Positions 1 to 5,129 of a stretch of 6,056 nucleotides of DNA are shown here, in pieces. The stretch comes from Rubrobacteraceae bacterium (GTDB lineage Bacteria; Actinomycetota; Rubrobacteria; Rubrobacterales; Rubrobacteraceae): positions 1 to 6,056 of the forward strand of contig JARDZQ010000125.1 in assembly GCA_029240775.1 (NCBI GenBank), given 5' to 3'. Made by a program: the position numbers and the translations under genes. The notes beneath the pieces are model-generated. The model did not search any database. It saw only the letters and a program-made list of their open reading frames with translations, and was not told the origin of the DNA. The stretch's first letter is position 1. Every line of letters begins with the position of its first letter.

Positions 1-679
1 GCCCGTCCTCGATCTCGATGATGTTGTAGCAGGGACGTGTGTTGCCGCGCAGGCGCGTCGTTGAGGCGGTGCCCGCGTTCACGATGAACATGTCCTCCAG
101 CTTCCACGAGTAGGGCACGTGCTTGTGGCCGGAGAGGACTAGGTCGACCCCGAGGTCGTTCAAAAGCTCCAGCACATCGCCGGCGTCGAAGATGATGTTC
201 CGCTCGCGCCCCGTGCCGGGGATCGGGATCAGGTGGTGGTGGATGACGAAGATCTTGAGCCTCGCGTCGGAGGGCGCGAACGACTGGCGGATGAACTCGT
301 AGTGCTCGCGGCCTACCCGGCCGTCGTTGAGGTCGGGCTCCGAGGAGTCGATACCGACCATCACGGCGTCCTGGAAGTCTATGCACGAGTAGCGTTCCCC
401 GAAGAGCCTCTCGAAGTGGACGTAGCCGACGTTGCGCGAGTCGTGGTTGCCGGGGATGATCATGACGTTCTCGCACCTGAAGCGGCGGATGTACTCCGCC
501 GCCGTCTCGAACTCCTGGCGGTAGCCCGCGTCCGTCAGGTCGCCGGAGACCACCACCGCCGTCGGCTCCATGTCGTTGATCTCGAGGATCGAACGCTCCA
601 GAAGATCCGGTATGAACTTCGGGTTACCGCAGTGGATGTCCGAGATCTGGCAGATCGTCAACCGGCCTTGCGTGCTCAT
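1..679 (-). CDS. Calcineurin-like metallophosphoesterase, 3' end outside window
   Basis: The first 226 residues show the dinuclear-metal phosphoesterase motifs in order: DIH (residues 14-16), GDLTD (46-50), GNHD (77-80), a histidine cluster IHHH (146-149) and GHKH (184-187). These ligands define the calcineurin-like superfamily. The arrangement resembles the class III cyclic-nucleotide phosphodiesterase (CpdA/Icc) branch, but the substrate cannot be read from sequence. There is no signal peptide or membrane segment, so it is probably cytosolic. The ATG at 679 lies about ten residues before motif I, as is usual in the family, and no other in-frame start is visible just upstream. A strong GGGGAGG (682-688) precedes it, but only 2 nt away, which is unusually close. 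The gene follows the argS operon on the same strand after a 67-nt gap containing its own promoter-like element. The family call is secure; the exact activity is not. Confidence 0.93.
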   Translation of the reverse strand, partial: MSTQGRLTICQISDIHCGNPKFIPDLLERSILEINDMEPTAVVVSGDLTDAGYRQEFETAAEYIRRFRCENVMIIPGNHDSRNVGYVHFERLFGERYSCIDFQDAVMVGIDSSEPDLNDGRVGREHYEFIRQSFAPSDARLKIFVIHHHLIPIPGTGRERNIIFDAGDVLELLNDLGVDLVLSGHKHVPYSWKLEDMFIVNAGTASTTRLRGNTRPCYNIIEIEDG

Positions 680-681
680 GA

Positions 682-688
682 CCTCCCC
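682..688 (-). promoter_or_regulatory. Shine-Dalgarno site of the metallophosphoesterase gene
   Basis: On the minus strand this reads GGGGAGG, an excellent anti-16S match, but it ends only 2 nt before the ATG at 679. Optimal spacing is usually 5-9 nt. The next in-frame candidate, TTG at 661, would be about 20 nt away and would remove the residues leading into the first beta strand. The ATG is therefore kept as the start. Confidence 0.6.
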
Positions 689-717
689 GGTCTTCTCGCC
701 AAGAAATCGCCGCAAAG

Positions 718-726
718 AGTATACCA
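718..726 (-). promoter_or_regulatory. Extended -10 promoter for the metallophosphoesterase gene
   Basis: The minus strand reads TGG followed by TATACT, that is a TGN extension plus a hexamer matching TATAAT at five of six positions. No recognisable -35 hexamer sits 16-18 bp upstream, where the sequence is GC-rich and overlaps the end of the upstream gene; this fits an extended -10 promoter. Transcription would start near position 711, giving a leader of roughly 30 nt that contains the GGGGAGG ribosome site. It would let this gene be expressed independently of the argS operon, although read-through is also possible. Confidence 0.5.
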
Positions 727-746
727 GAGCGCTGCTCCCTGCCGGC

Positions 747-1565
747 TCACCCCGGCTTGCGTCGCGCGAGTAGCTCGCGAGAGTAATCCGCGTCGGTCAC
801 GGGAACGAAGCGCTCCAGACCAAACTCGGAGAGGGTGCGCCGGGTGCGTGGGTTTCTCTCCAGCGCCAGGAGGCTGGCCCGCATCTCCTCTTTCAGCTCC
901 GCAGGTAACGCGGAGCGGATGACTATGGGCTGGATCGGGTACGGTCCCCAGGCCTCGATCACGCGCAACCTCTCGCGGAGATCCGGAACCTCCCGAACTC
1001 GCATGTTCAACACGTTTGAGTCGATGGCCGCCGCGTCCGCCTCGCCCTGGATTACCGCCTCTATGGAGTTGAGGTGGGAGCCCGAGCGAAACACGCGACC
1101 GAAGAAATCCTCTCCGGCGCCTATCTCCGCCAGCTTGTTCAAGACGCTGTAATAGCCGCTCAGCGAGCACACGTCGTTATAGGCCCAGGACCGGCCTCGA
1201 AGCTCGGTGAACGACAGGGTCGGATCTTCTCTACGCACCACGACATCGCAGAAGTAGACAGGCCTCCCCGCGGTTCGCGTGTCTCTGAAGACGGGAGCGA
1301 CGCCGAGCAACTCCACGGGGGGCGGCCTCGCGTCTCGCAGCCAGACGAACGACGGCGAACACATGAACCCCACGTCGACCTCGTCCCTGGAGAAAGGGTC
1401 TGCTGTTCCCTTCTCCGGGCCTGAGACTCGCGCCTCTACCCGGAGCGAAGTCCGCTCGCAGCCCAGCGTCCGCCGCACGTGGTCGACGATCGCCTCGAAA
1501 AAGCTCTGCGGGATACCCGGAGACAGGTAGGTGACGAAGCGAAGCTCTCCAGAGTATTCAGCCAT
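747..1565 (-). CDS. PhnD-type phosphate/phosphonate-family substrate-binding protein without signal peptide
   Basis: This 272-residue protein looks like the periplasmic-binding-protein fold used by PhnD-type phosphate/phosphite/phosphonate ABC transporters. Visible family features are the N-terminal strand plus helix (LRFVTYLSPGIP, 8-19), a ligand-loop segment around CSPSFVW (69-75), AYND followed by SGYYS (128-140), and SGSH then SIEAVIQGEADAAAID (161-182). The length is near that of a mature binding domain. The N-terminus goes straight into the first beta strand: there is no hydrophobic signal, no lipobox cysteine and no upstream in-frame room for one. The protein is therefore predicted to stay in the cytosol. 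No permease or ATPase gene is present here. The ATG lies 4 nt after the argS stop with only a weak purine stretch before it, suggesting translational coupling. Ligand and role are unknown; it could be an intracellular sensor or scavenging protein. Confidence 0.82.
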   Translation of the reverse strand: MAEYSGELRFVTYLSPGIPQSFFEAIVDHVRRTLGCERTSLRVEARVSGPEKGTADPFSRDEVDVGFMCSPSFVWLRDARPPPVELLGVAPVFRDTRTAGRPVYFCDVVVRREDPTLSFTELRGRSWAYNDVCSLSGYYSVLNKLAEIGAGEDFFGRVFRSGSHLNSIEAVIQGEADAAAIDSNVLNMRVREVPDLRERLRVIEAWGPYPIQPIVIRSALPAELKEEMRASLLALERNPRTRRTLSEFGLERFVPVTDADYSRELLARRKPG

Positions 1566-1569
1566 GCAC

Positions 1570-3207
1570 TCACATCTTCTCGGGCGCGTTTACCCCCAGA
1601 AGGTCCAGGCCCACAGCGAGCACCGTCCTGGTCGCTGCGCACAGCGCGAGCCTCTGGGTCCGCACCTCATCATCTTCTACCAGGACCCTGTGCACGGTGT
1701 AGAACTGGTGGAAGCGGGTAGCCAGCGTCTCGAGATAAGTTGGGACCGGATGCACCTCACGACGGTAGGCAGCGTTCTGGACGATACGCGGAAAGTCCAG
1801 AAGCTCGAGGGCGAGGAGCCGCTCCTCGGGCGCGATCTCTCCGGCCGGGACCTCCCCCACCTCCTCCGGGCTCGTCCCGGCCCGCTCGAAGATACTCGAG
1901 ATGCGGGCGTGCGCGTACTGCACGTAGAAGACGGGGTTCTCGTCGGACTGGCGGATGGCGAGGTCGAGGTCGAAGTTCATCTCGGTCTTGTGCGAGGACC
2001 GCACGTAGAAGTAGCGCGCCACGTCCGCTCCGACCTCGTCGAGCAGCTCGTCGAATGTGACGAAGGTGCCCGCGCGTTTGCTCACCTTGACCTGCTCGCC
2101 GGCGCGTATGAGCTTGACGAGCCGGATCAACTCCACGTCGAGAAACTCTCTGGGTAGTCCCAGGGCCACGAGCCCCGCCCTGATGCGCGGCGGGTAACCT
2201 GCATGGTCAGCGCCGAGCACGTCCACCGCGGTCCTGAAACCGCGCTCCCACTTGTCGCGGTGGTAGGCGAGATCGGGCGCCATGTAGGTGTAGGTGCCGT
2301 CCCTCTTGACGAGCACCCTGTCCTTGTCGTCCCCGAATCTGGAGGACGCAAGCCACAGAGCGCCCTCGCTCTCGTAGGCGTGCCCGCGCTCCCTGAGCTC
2401 CTCCAGCACCTCCTCCACGGCCCCCGACTCGTAGAGGCTCTTCTCGTTGAAGTAGCTGTCGAAGTGGACGCGCGCGCGTCCGAGCGTTCGCTTGATGTCC
2501 TCCATGCACCAGCTCGTGGCGAACGCGCCGATCTCCGGCAGCGCCTTCTCGGGCGCCATGTCGAGGTAACGGTGGCCGTGCTCCTCAGACATGGCCCTAG
2601 CTATCTCTCCGACGTACTCGCCGCGGTAGAGCGCCTCGGGATCGGTGACGGGCCATTCCCGCTCGTAAAGCTCCCCGTAGCGGGCGGCGACGGACTCTGC
2701 GAGAAGACGGATCTGGTTCCCCCCGTCGTTGAAGTAGTACTCGCGCGCGACGACCCTGCCCGCCGCCTGCAGGATCCTGGCGAGCGAGTCCCCGTACGCC
2801 GCGTGCCGTCCGTGCGCCACCGTCATGGGTCCCGTAGGATTGGCGCTGACAAACTCGAGTTGCATGGGATGGCCGGAAGGCTCCAGTCTCCCGTACCGCC
2901 GTCCCTCCCGCAGCACAGCCCGGATCTCCTCCCACACAGCCTCAGGCGAGAGCCAGAAGTTGACGAAGCCCGGCCCCGCGACCTCGGCCTTGCGTACGAA
3001 GGGCGCGTCGAGCGCCTCGACGAGTCTCTCCGCTACCTCCCGCGGGTTCCGCTTGAAGGTGCGGGCGTTGGCAAGGGCTACGTTGGTCGCGAAGTCCCCG
3101 TGACTCGGGTCGTTGGGCCGCTCGACGTGGACGCCGTCAAGCTCGATGCCGTAGGCACCGCGCACCGCCTCGCGCACCGCACCGGCCAGCCGCTCCTCGA
3201 AGCTCAT
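1570..3207 (-). CDS. argS: Arginine--tRNA ligase (arginyl-tRNA synthetase)
   Basis: A 545-residue class I aminoacyl-tRNA synthetase that charges tRNA-Arg in the cytosol. Domain order is complete: the Arg-specific N-terminal domain (about 1-85, with DPSHGDFATNVA at 33-44), the Rossmann catalytic core starting at EFVSANPTGP (118-127), REYYFNDGGNQI (155-166), the insertion domain, LGADHAGY (331-338), the KMSKS-equivalent KVSKR (374-378), and a C-terminal DALR anticodon-binding helical domain (about 425-545). Length is typical. The HIGH signature is altered: where relatives such as B. subtilis have HLGH, this protein has TVAH (129-132), keeping only the last histidine. The ATG start overlaps the stop of the upstream DUF3006 gene (ATGA), and GGGAGGAGGG lies directly upstream, so translation is well supported and coupled. 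Confidence 0.98.
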   Translation of the reverse strand: MSFEERLAGAVREAVRGAYGIELDGVHVERPNDPSHGDFATNVALANARTFKRNPREVAERLVEALDAPFVRKAEVAGPGFVNFWLSPEAVWEEIRAVLREGRRYGRLEPSGHPMQLEFVSANPTGPMTVAHGRHAAYGDSLARILQAAGRVVAREYYFNDGGNQIRLLAESVAARYGELYEREWPVTDPEALYRGEYVGEIARAMSEEHGHRYLDMAPEKALPEIGAFATSWCMEDIKRTLGRARVHFDSYFNEKSLYESGAVEEVLEELRERGHAYESEGALWLASSRFGDDKDRVLVKRDGTYTYMAPDLAYHRDKWERGFRTAVDVLGADHAGYPPRIRAGLVALGLPREFLDVELIRLVKLIRAGEQVKVSKRAGTFVTFDELLDEVGADVARYFYVRSSHKTEMNFDLDLAIRQSDENPVFYVQYAHARISSIFERAGTSPEEVGEVPAGEIAPEERLLALELLDFPRIVQNAAYRREVHPVPTYLETLATRFHQFYTVHRVLVEDDEVRTQRLALCAATRTVLAVGLDLLGVNAPEKM

Positions 3208-3425
3208 CCCTCCTCCCAGATAAGCTCGCCGAGCAGCCGCCGGTTTTCGCCCGCAAGCCGCTCCGTCTCCGCCCGGTCATGCTCGAAACGGACCTCGAAG
3301 ACGTCCCCCGCCGACGCCCCCTCAGGCAAGAGCTCGCGCGGCGCGTCGAAGCTGCGCGCGCCATCGGGATATAGCAGCAGGACAGCCCACCCTCCGTCCT
3401 CGAACCTGTCAATCTGCACGCGCAT
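3204..3425 (-). CDS. DUF3006 domain-containing small protein
   Basis: A 73-residue protein with the DUF3006 pattern: VQIDRFEDGGWAVLL near the N-terminus, a short strand segment, ELLPEGASAGDVFEV (31-45), then a charged helix (about 49-70). The family is small and of unknown function, predicted to be mostly beta with a C-terminal helix; nothing here suggests export or membrane insertion. I chose the ATG at 3425, which starts right at the conserved VQIDRFED strand. A TTG at 3449 would add eight residues, but those codons cover the -10-like TACAAT, and the ATG fits a leaderless transcript. There is no Shine-Dalgarno sequence before it. It is the first gene of the operon with argS, overlapping it by 4 nt, so it is co-expressed with arginyl-tRNA synthetase. 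Confidence 0.85.
   Translation of the reverse strand: MRVQIDRFEDGGWAVLLLYPDGARSFDAPRELLPEGASAGDVFEVRFEHDRAETERLAGENRRLLGELIWEEG
3208..3217 (-). promoter_or_regulatory. Shine-Dalgarno site of argS inside the DUF3006 3' end
   Basis: On the minus strand this is GGGAGGAGGG, immediately before the argS ATG and encoding the last residues of the DUF3006 protein. The best GGGAGG core ends 4 nt from the start codon. Together with the ATGA overlap it fixes the argS start and links translation of the two genes. Confidence 0.75.
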
Positions 3426-3432
3426 ATATGTG

Positions 3433-3438
3433 ATTGTA
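3433..3438 (-). promoter_or_regulatory. -10 element of the DUF3006-argS operon, predicted leaderless
   Basis: The minus strand reads TACAAT, five of six matches to TATAAT, in a locally AT-rich patch of an otherwise GC-rich window. Seven nucleotides separate it from the ATG at 3425, so the predicted +1 is the A of the start codon or a base just before it. The -35 region is weak (about CTGAAT 16 bp upstream, three of six matches). The lack of a ribosome-binding site upstream of the ATG supports a leaderless transcript. The exact transcription start is inference. Confidence 0.55.
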
Positions 3439-3441
3439 GCA

Positions 3442-3598
3442 GTCAGCAATCAAGATTCAGCTTTCAGCTTTTCGGCTTGATGTGGCGCCTCTCGGTGAAA
3501 GCAGCTCTCGCACGATGCAACAACTCCGTAAGCCGAAGAGGGAGCTACCACCTTATCGGATCTATGTCTCGGCACGACCATCTCTGCTGATGGCTGAC
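3442..3598. repeat. Spaced inverted repeat and TCAGC-type short repeats in the intergenic region
   Basis: The 11-mer gtcagcaatca at 3442-3452 is matched in inverted orientation by tgatggctgac at 3588-3598 (10 of 11 positions). Just inside the left arm, the heptamer tcagctt occurs twice in tandem (3457-3470) and is followed by ttcggctt (3471-3478), which pairs with aagccgaa at 3530-3537. The arms bracket about 135 bp with no credible gene, less GC-rich than the flanks. This could be a small REP- or MITE-like element or chance repeats around the argS operon promoter. No flanking target-site duplication was evident, and no U-tract terminator was seen after rlmH. Confidence 0.4.
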
Positions 3599-3608
3599 AG
3601 CTGCGTTG

Positions 3609-4082
3609 CTACCAATGATACTTCTCCCCGCGTTCTATCTTGACGGCCCTGTAGAGCTGCTCCAGGAGGACGATCCGGGCCACGGCGTGGGGAAGCGTGA
3701 TGTCTCCCAGGGACAGGCGTTCGTCAGCTCTCTGGAGCGCCGCCGGGGAGAGGCCGAGCGGGCCGCCGAGGACGAAGGCTACGTGGCTGCGGCCGGAGAC
3801 GCCCAGAGAGGAGAGCTTTTGGGCGAGCTCTTTGGAGGAGACGGGCTTTCCCCGCCCGCGGTCGAGGGCGATCACGTGTGCTCCGGCGGGCAGGCGCTTG
3901 AGCAGGCGTTGTCCCTCGGCGGCCAGCACCTCTTCCCGGGAGTGGCGGTTCATGTCTACTTCTGGGACCTCGATCGTTTCGACGGGGAAGTAGCGCCGCA
4001 GGCGTTTCAGGTAGTCGTCGCAGCCCGCTGCGGCCCAGCCCTTAAGCCTTCCGACCGCCACGACGGTGGAGCGCCGGATCAC
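3609..4082 (-). CDS. rlmH: 23S rRNA (pseudouridine1915-N3)-methyltransferase RlmH
   Basis: A 157-residue SPOUT-class methyltransferase that uses S-adenosylmethionine to methylate N3 of pseudouridine 1915 in helix 69 of 23S rRNA, acting on assembled ribosomes. Length matches the family. Diagnostic parts are the N-terminal strand VVAVGRLK (7-14), the methionine-cofactor loop FVLGGPLGLS (103-112), the trefoil-knot segment DITLPHAVARIVLLEQLYRA (127-146), and the invariant C-terminal tyrosine-histidine in KYHW (154-157). The start is GTG at 4082, whose GTGA overlaps the stop of the upstream WalJ-like gene by 4 nt; there is no clear Shine-Dalgarno sequence, so coupling is likely. In Firmicutes rlmH lies near walJ and htrA-type genes. 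Here the pair is directly adjacent without the protease. Confidence 0.96.
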   Translation of the reverse strand: MIRRSTVVAVGRLKGWAAAGCDDYLKRLRRYFPVETIEVPEVDMNRHSREEVLAAEGQRLLKRLPAGAHVIALDRGRGKPVSSKELAQKLSSLGVSGRSHVAFVLGGPLGLSPAALQRADERLSLGDITLPHAVARIVLLEQLYRAVKIERGEKYHW

Positions 4083-4897
4083 TCGATCTCGAAAAGTTGC
4101 CGGCCTTCGACGGCGTAGCGGTAGAGGTATTCGGGGATCTCGAGCGGCGTCCCCACCTCCACCCAGGGCGTCGGGTGACCCGCGATGGCGGCCCGGACCC
4201 GGATCGTGCCGTGACCCGCCTCCCTGAGCGCCTTGTGCACGGTACCGCAGGCGCGGGCAGGCGAGTTGTTCGTCTTCGAGAGGTGAGCCAGGACGAGGTC
4301 CTTGAGGCCGTGCGGCGCGAGCGCCAGCGCCGCCTCAGCCGCCTGGCGGTTCGAGAGGTGTCCGTCCCTAGAAGAGATCCTGCGCTTAAGCCGCGCCGAG
4401 TATGGTCCGCCGCGCAGCCAGACCGGGTCGTGGTTGGCCTCGAGCACCACCGTATCGGCCCCGCGCATGCGCCGCAACACCTCGGGTCCAGCCTCCCCGA
4501 GGTCGGTGGCCATCGCGACGTCGCGCTCGCCATCCGAGAGACGCAGACCATAGGTCAGGGAGTCGTGCGGGACCTCGAAAAAGGTCGCGGAGAGACCGCA
4601 GACCTCGAAGGCTTCCTCCGGCGGGACCCTCGTCGCCCCGAGCCGTTCTCCTGCGCCGGGGGCCGCGAAGACCTCCACGCCGCGCTCGCGCACCAGGGAG
4701 CGGACGCCCGAGGTGTGGTCCGCGTGGCCGTGGGTCACCAGCACGGCGCCGATGTCGTCGAGGCTACGGCCGATGTGGGCGAGGAGACTCTCGATGCGCC
4801 GGCACGGGAGGCCAGCGTCCACCAGGAGGCCGCCTTCCACTGACTCTATATACGTCGCGTTGCCCGAGCTACCGCTCGAGAGGACACTCAGCCGCAA
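4079..4897 (-). CDS. walJ: WalJ/YycJ-family metallo-beta-lactamase-fold hydrolase
   Basis: A 272-residue metallo-beta-lactamase-fold protein of the YycJ/WalJ branch. Signatures are the N-terminal SSGSSGNATYIE (7-18), the metal motif THGHADH (55-61), VPHDS (109-113), the bridging aspartate in ATDLG (130-134), LEANHD (152-157), GHLSN (179-183) and AHLSKTNNSP (204-213). The family is predicted to be a metal-dependent phosphodiesterase or nuclease; in Firmicutes it is encoded with the WalRK cell-wall two-component system. No WalRK genes are seen here, so the symbol reflects family only. I chose TTG at 4897: it starts at the family's usual N-terminus (RLSVLSSGSSGN) and has AAGGA five nucleotides upstream. 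An ATG at 4963 or 4996 would add unrelated residues. The gene overlaps rlmH by GTGA. Confidence 0.9.
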   Translation of the reverse strand: MRLSVLSSGSSGNATYIESVEGGLLVDAGLPCRRIESLLAHIGRSLDDIGAVLVTHGHADHTSGVRSLVRERGVEVFAAPGAGERLGATRVPPEEAFEVCGLSATFFEVPHDSLTYGLRLSDGERDVAMATDLGEAGPEVLRRMRGADTVVLEANHDPVWLRGGPYSARLKRRISSRDGHLSNRQAAEAALALAPHGLKDLVLAHLSKTNNSPARACGTVHKALREAGHGTIRVRAAIAGHPTPWVEVGTPLEIPEYLYRYAVEGRQLFEIE

Positions 4898-4902
4898 GCT
4901 AT

Positions 4903-4907
4903 TCCTT
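4903..4907 (-). promoter_or_regulatory. Shine-Dalgarno site deciding the TTG start of walJ
   Basis: On the minus strand this is AAGGA, with five nucleotides to the TTG at 4897. It supports the rare TTG start over the upstream ATG codons, which lack a comparable site and lie at or before the predicted promoter. Confidence 0.6.
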
Positions 4908-4953
4908 GATCCGGTTCGTGAGGCCGACCGGTAGCCCGTGATCGCACCCAAAG

Positions 4954-4962
4954 ATATTAGCA
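4954..4962 (-). promoter_or_regulatory. Possible extended -10 promoter of walJ-rlmH
   Basis: The minus strand reads TGC followed by TAATAT: a TGN extension with a hexamer matching TATAAT at four of six positions, in a small AT-rich island. A -35 hexamer is not recognisable at normal spacing. Transcription would start near 4947, giving a leader of about 50 nt with the AAGGA site. The ATG of the longer reading frame (4963) would then be upstream of the transcript, agreeing with the TTG start. Confidence 0.4.
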
Positions 4963-4977
4963 TGACCGCAGTCCGCT

Positions 4978-5110
4978 CAGGCCGGCACCTCGACAAGCTC
5001 TCCCAGGAAGATAAGGTGTCTCTCGTAGTTCGGCAAGGTGCAAGATGAGCGACTCGTCTTCGACCGCCTTCACCACCTCGGCGCTCTCCGGGCTGATCTG
5101 GCGCGGGGGA
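4978..5110 (-). pseudogene. Possible decayed coding remnant in the walJ/sigma intergenic region
   Basis: Read on the minus strand, this gap contains two short reading-frame pieces with protein-like composition in different frames. One reads RQISPESAEVVKAVEDESLILHLAEL (about 5102 to 5025) and the other reads LPNYERHLIFLGELVEVPA before a TGA at 4978-4980. A single frame change near 5020-5035 would join them into one C-terminal end. Neither piece has a convincing start or a ribosome site, and I recognise no family. It could be the degraded end of a lost gene, or ordinary GC-rich intergenic DNA that happens to translate well. Confidence 0.22.
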
Positions 5111-5117
5111 TATACCG

Positions 5118-5123
5118 TAGAAT
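5118..5123 (+). promoter_or_regulatory. -10 element of the sigma/anti-sigma operon, predicted leaderless
   Basis: TAGAAT matches TATAAT at five of six positions and is separated from the ATG at 5130 by six nucleotides (ccgggt), which places the expected +1 at or next to the start codon. The -35 side is poor (CTGATC at 5093-5098, three of six). No Shine-Dalgarno sequence precedes the ATG. TATACC at 5111-5116 is a competing hexamer that would give a short leader of a few bases. I saw no obvious ECF-type -35/-10 pair such as GGAAC with CGT here, so autoregulation is not shown. Confidence 0.45.
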
Positions 5124-5129
5124 CCGGGT

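Noticed and set aside
741..756. Five-base hairpin (GCCGG, loop, CCGGC) over the stop codon of the PhnD-like gene as a terminator
   Set aside because: The stem is short and no U-rich tract follows on the minus strand; it is expected by chance in GC-rich DNA.
1531..2157. A 208-codon plus-strand open frame opposite the argS 3' end
   Set aside because: Shadow of argS codons; no motif, no ribosome site, and it crosses the argS/PhnD-like junction antisense.
3426..3449. N-terminal extension of the DUF3006 protein from a TTG at 3449
   Set aside because: The added codons contain the -10-like hexamer, lack a ribosome site, and extend beyond the conserved domain start.
2203..3480. A 425-codon open frame on the plus strand, antisense to argS and the DUF3006 gene
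   Set aside because: It mirrors the codon structure of argS in GC-rich DNA, has no recognisable domain, and has valine/arginine-rich shadow composition. argS on the opposite strand is certain.
3544..3554. Minus-strand AAGGTGGTAGC, similar to the T-box core (AGGGTGGNACCGCG), upstream of an aminoacyl-tRNA synthetase operon
   Set aside because: The ACCGCG part is not matched, the antiterminator stem does not close with the sequence that follows, no terminator hairpin with U-tract is seen, and the likely transcription start is downstream of it at about 3425.
4898..4996. Longer walJ reading frame starting at ATG 4963 or 4996
   Set aside because: The extra residues are not family-like, and the TTG at 4897 has an AAGGA site and coincides with the conserved N-terminus.
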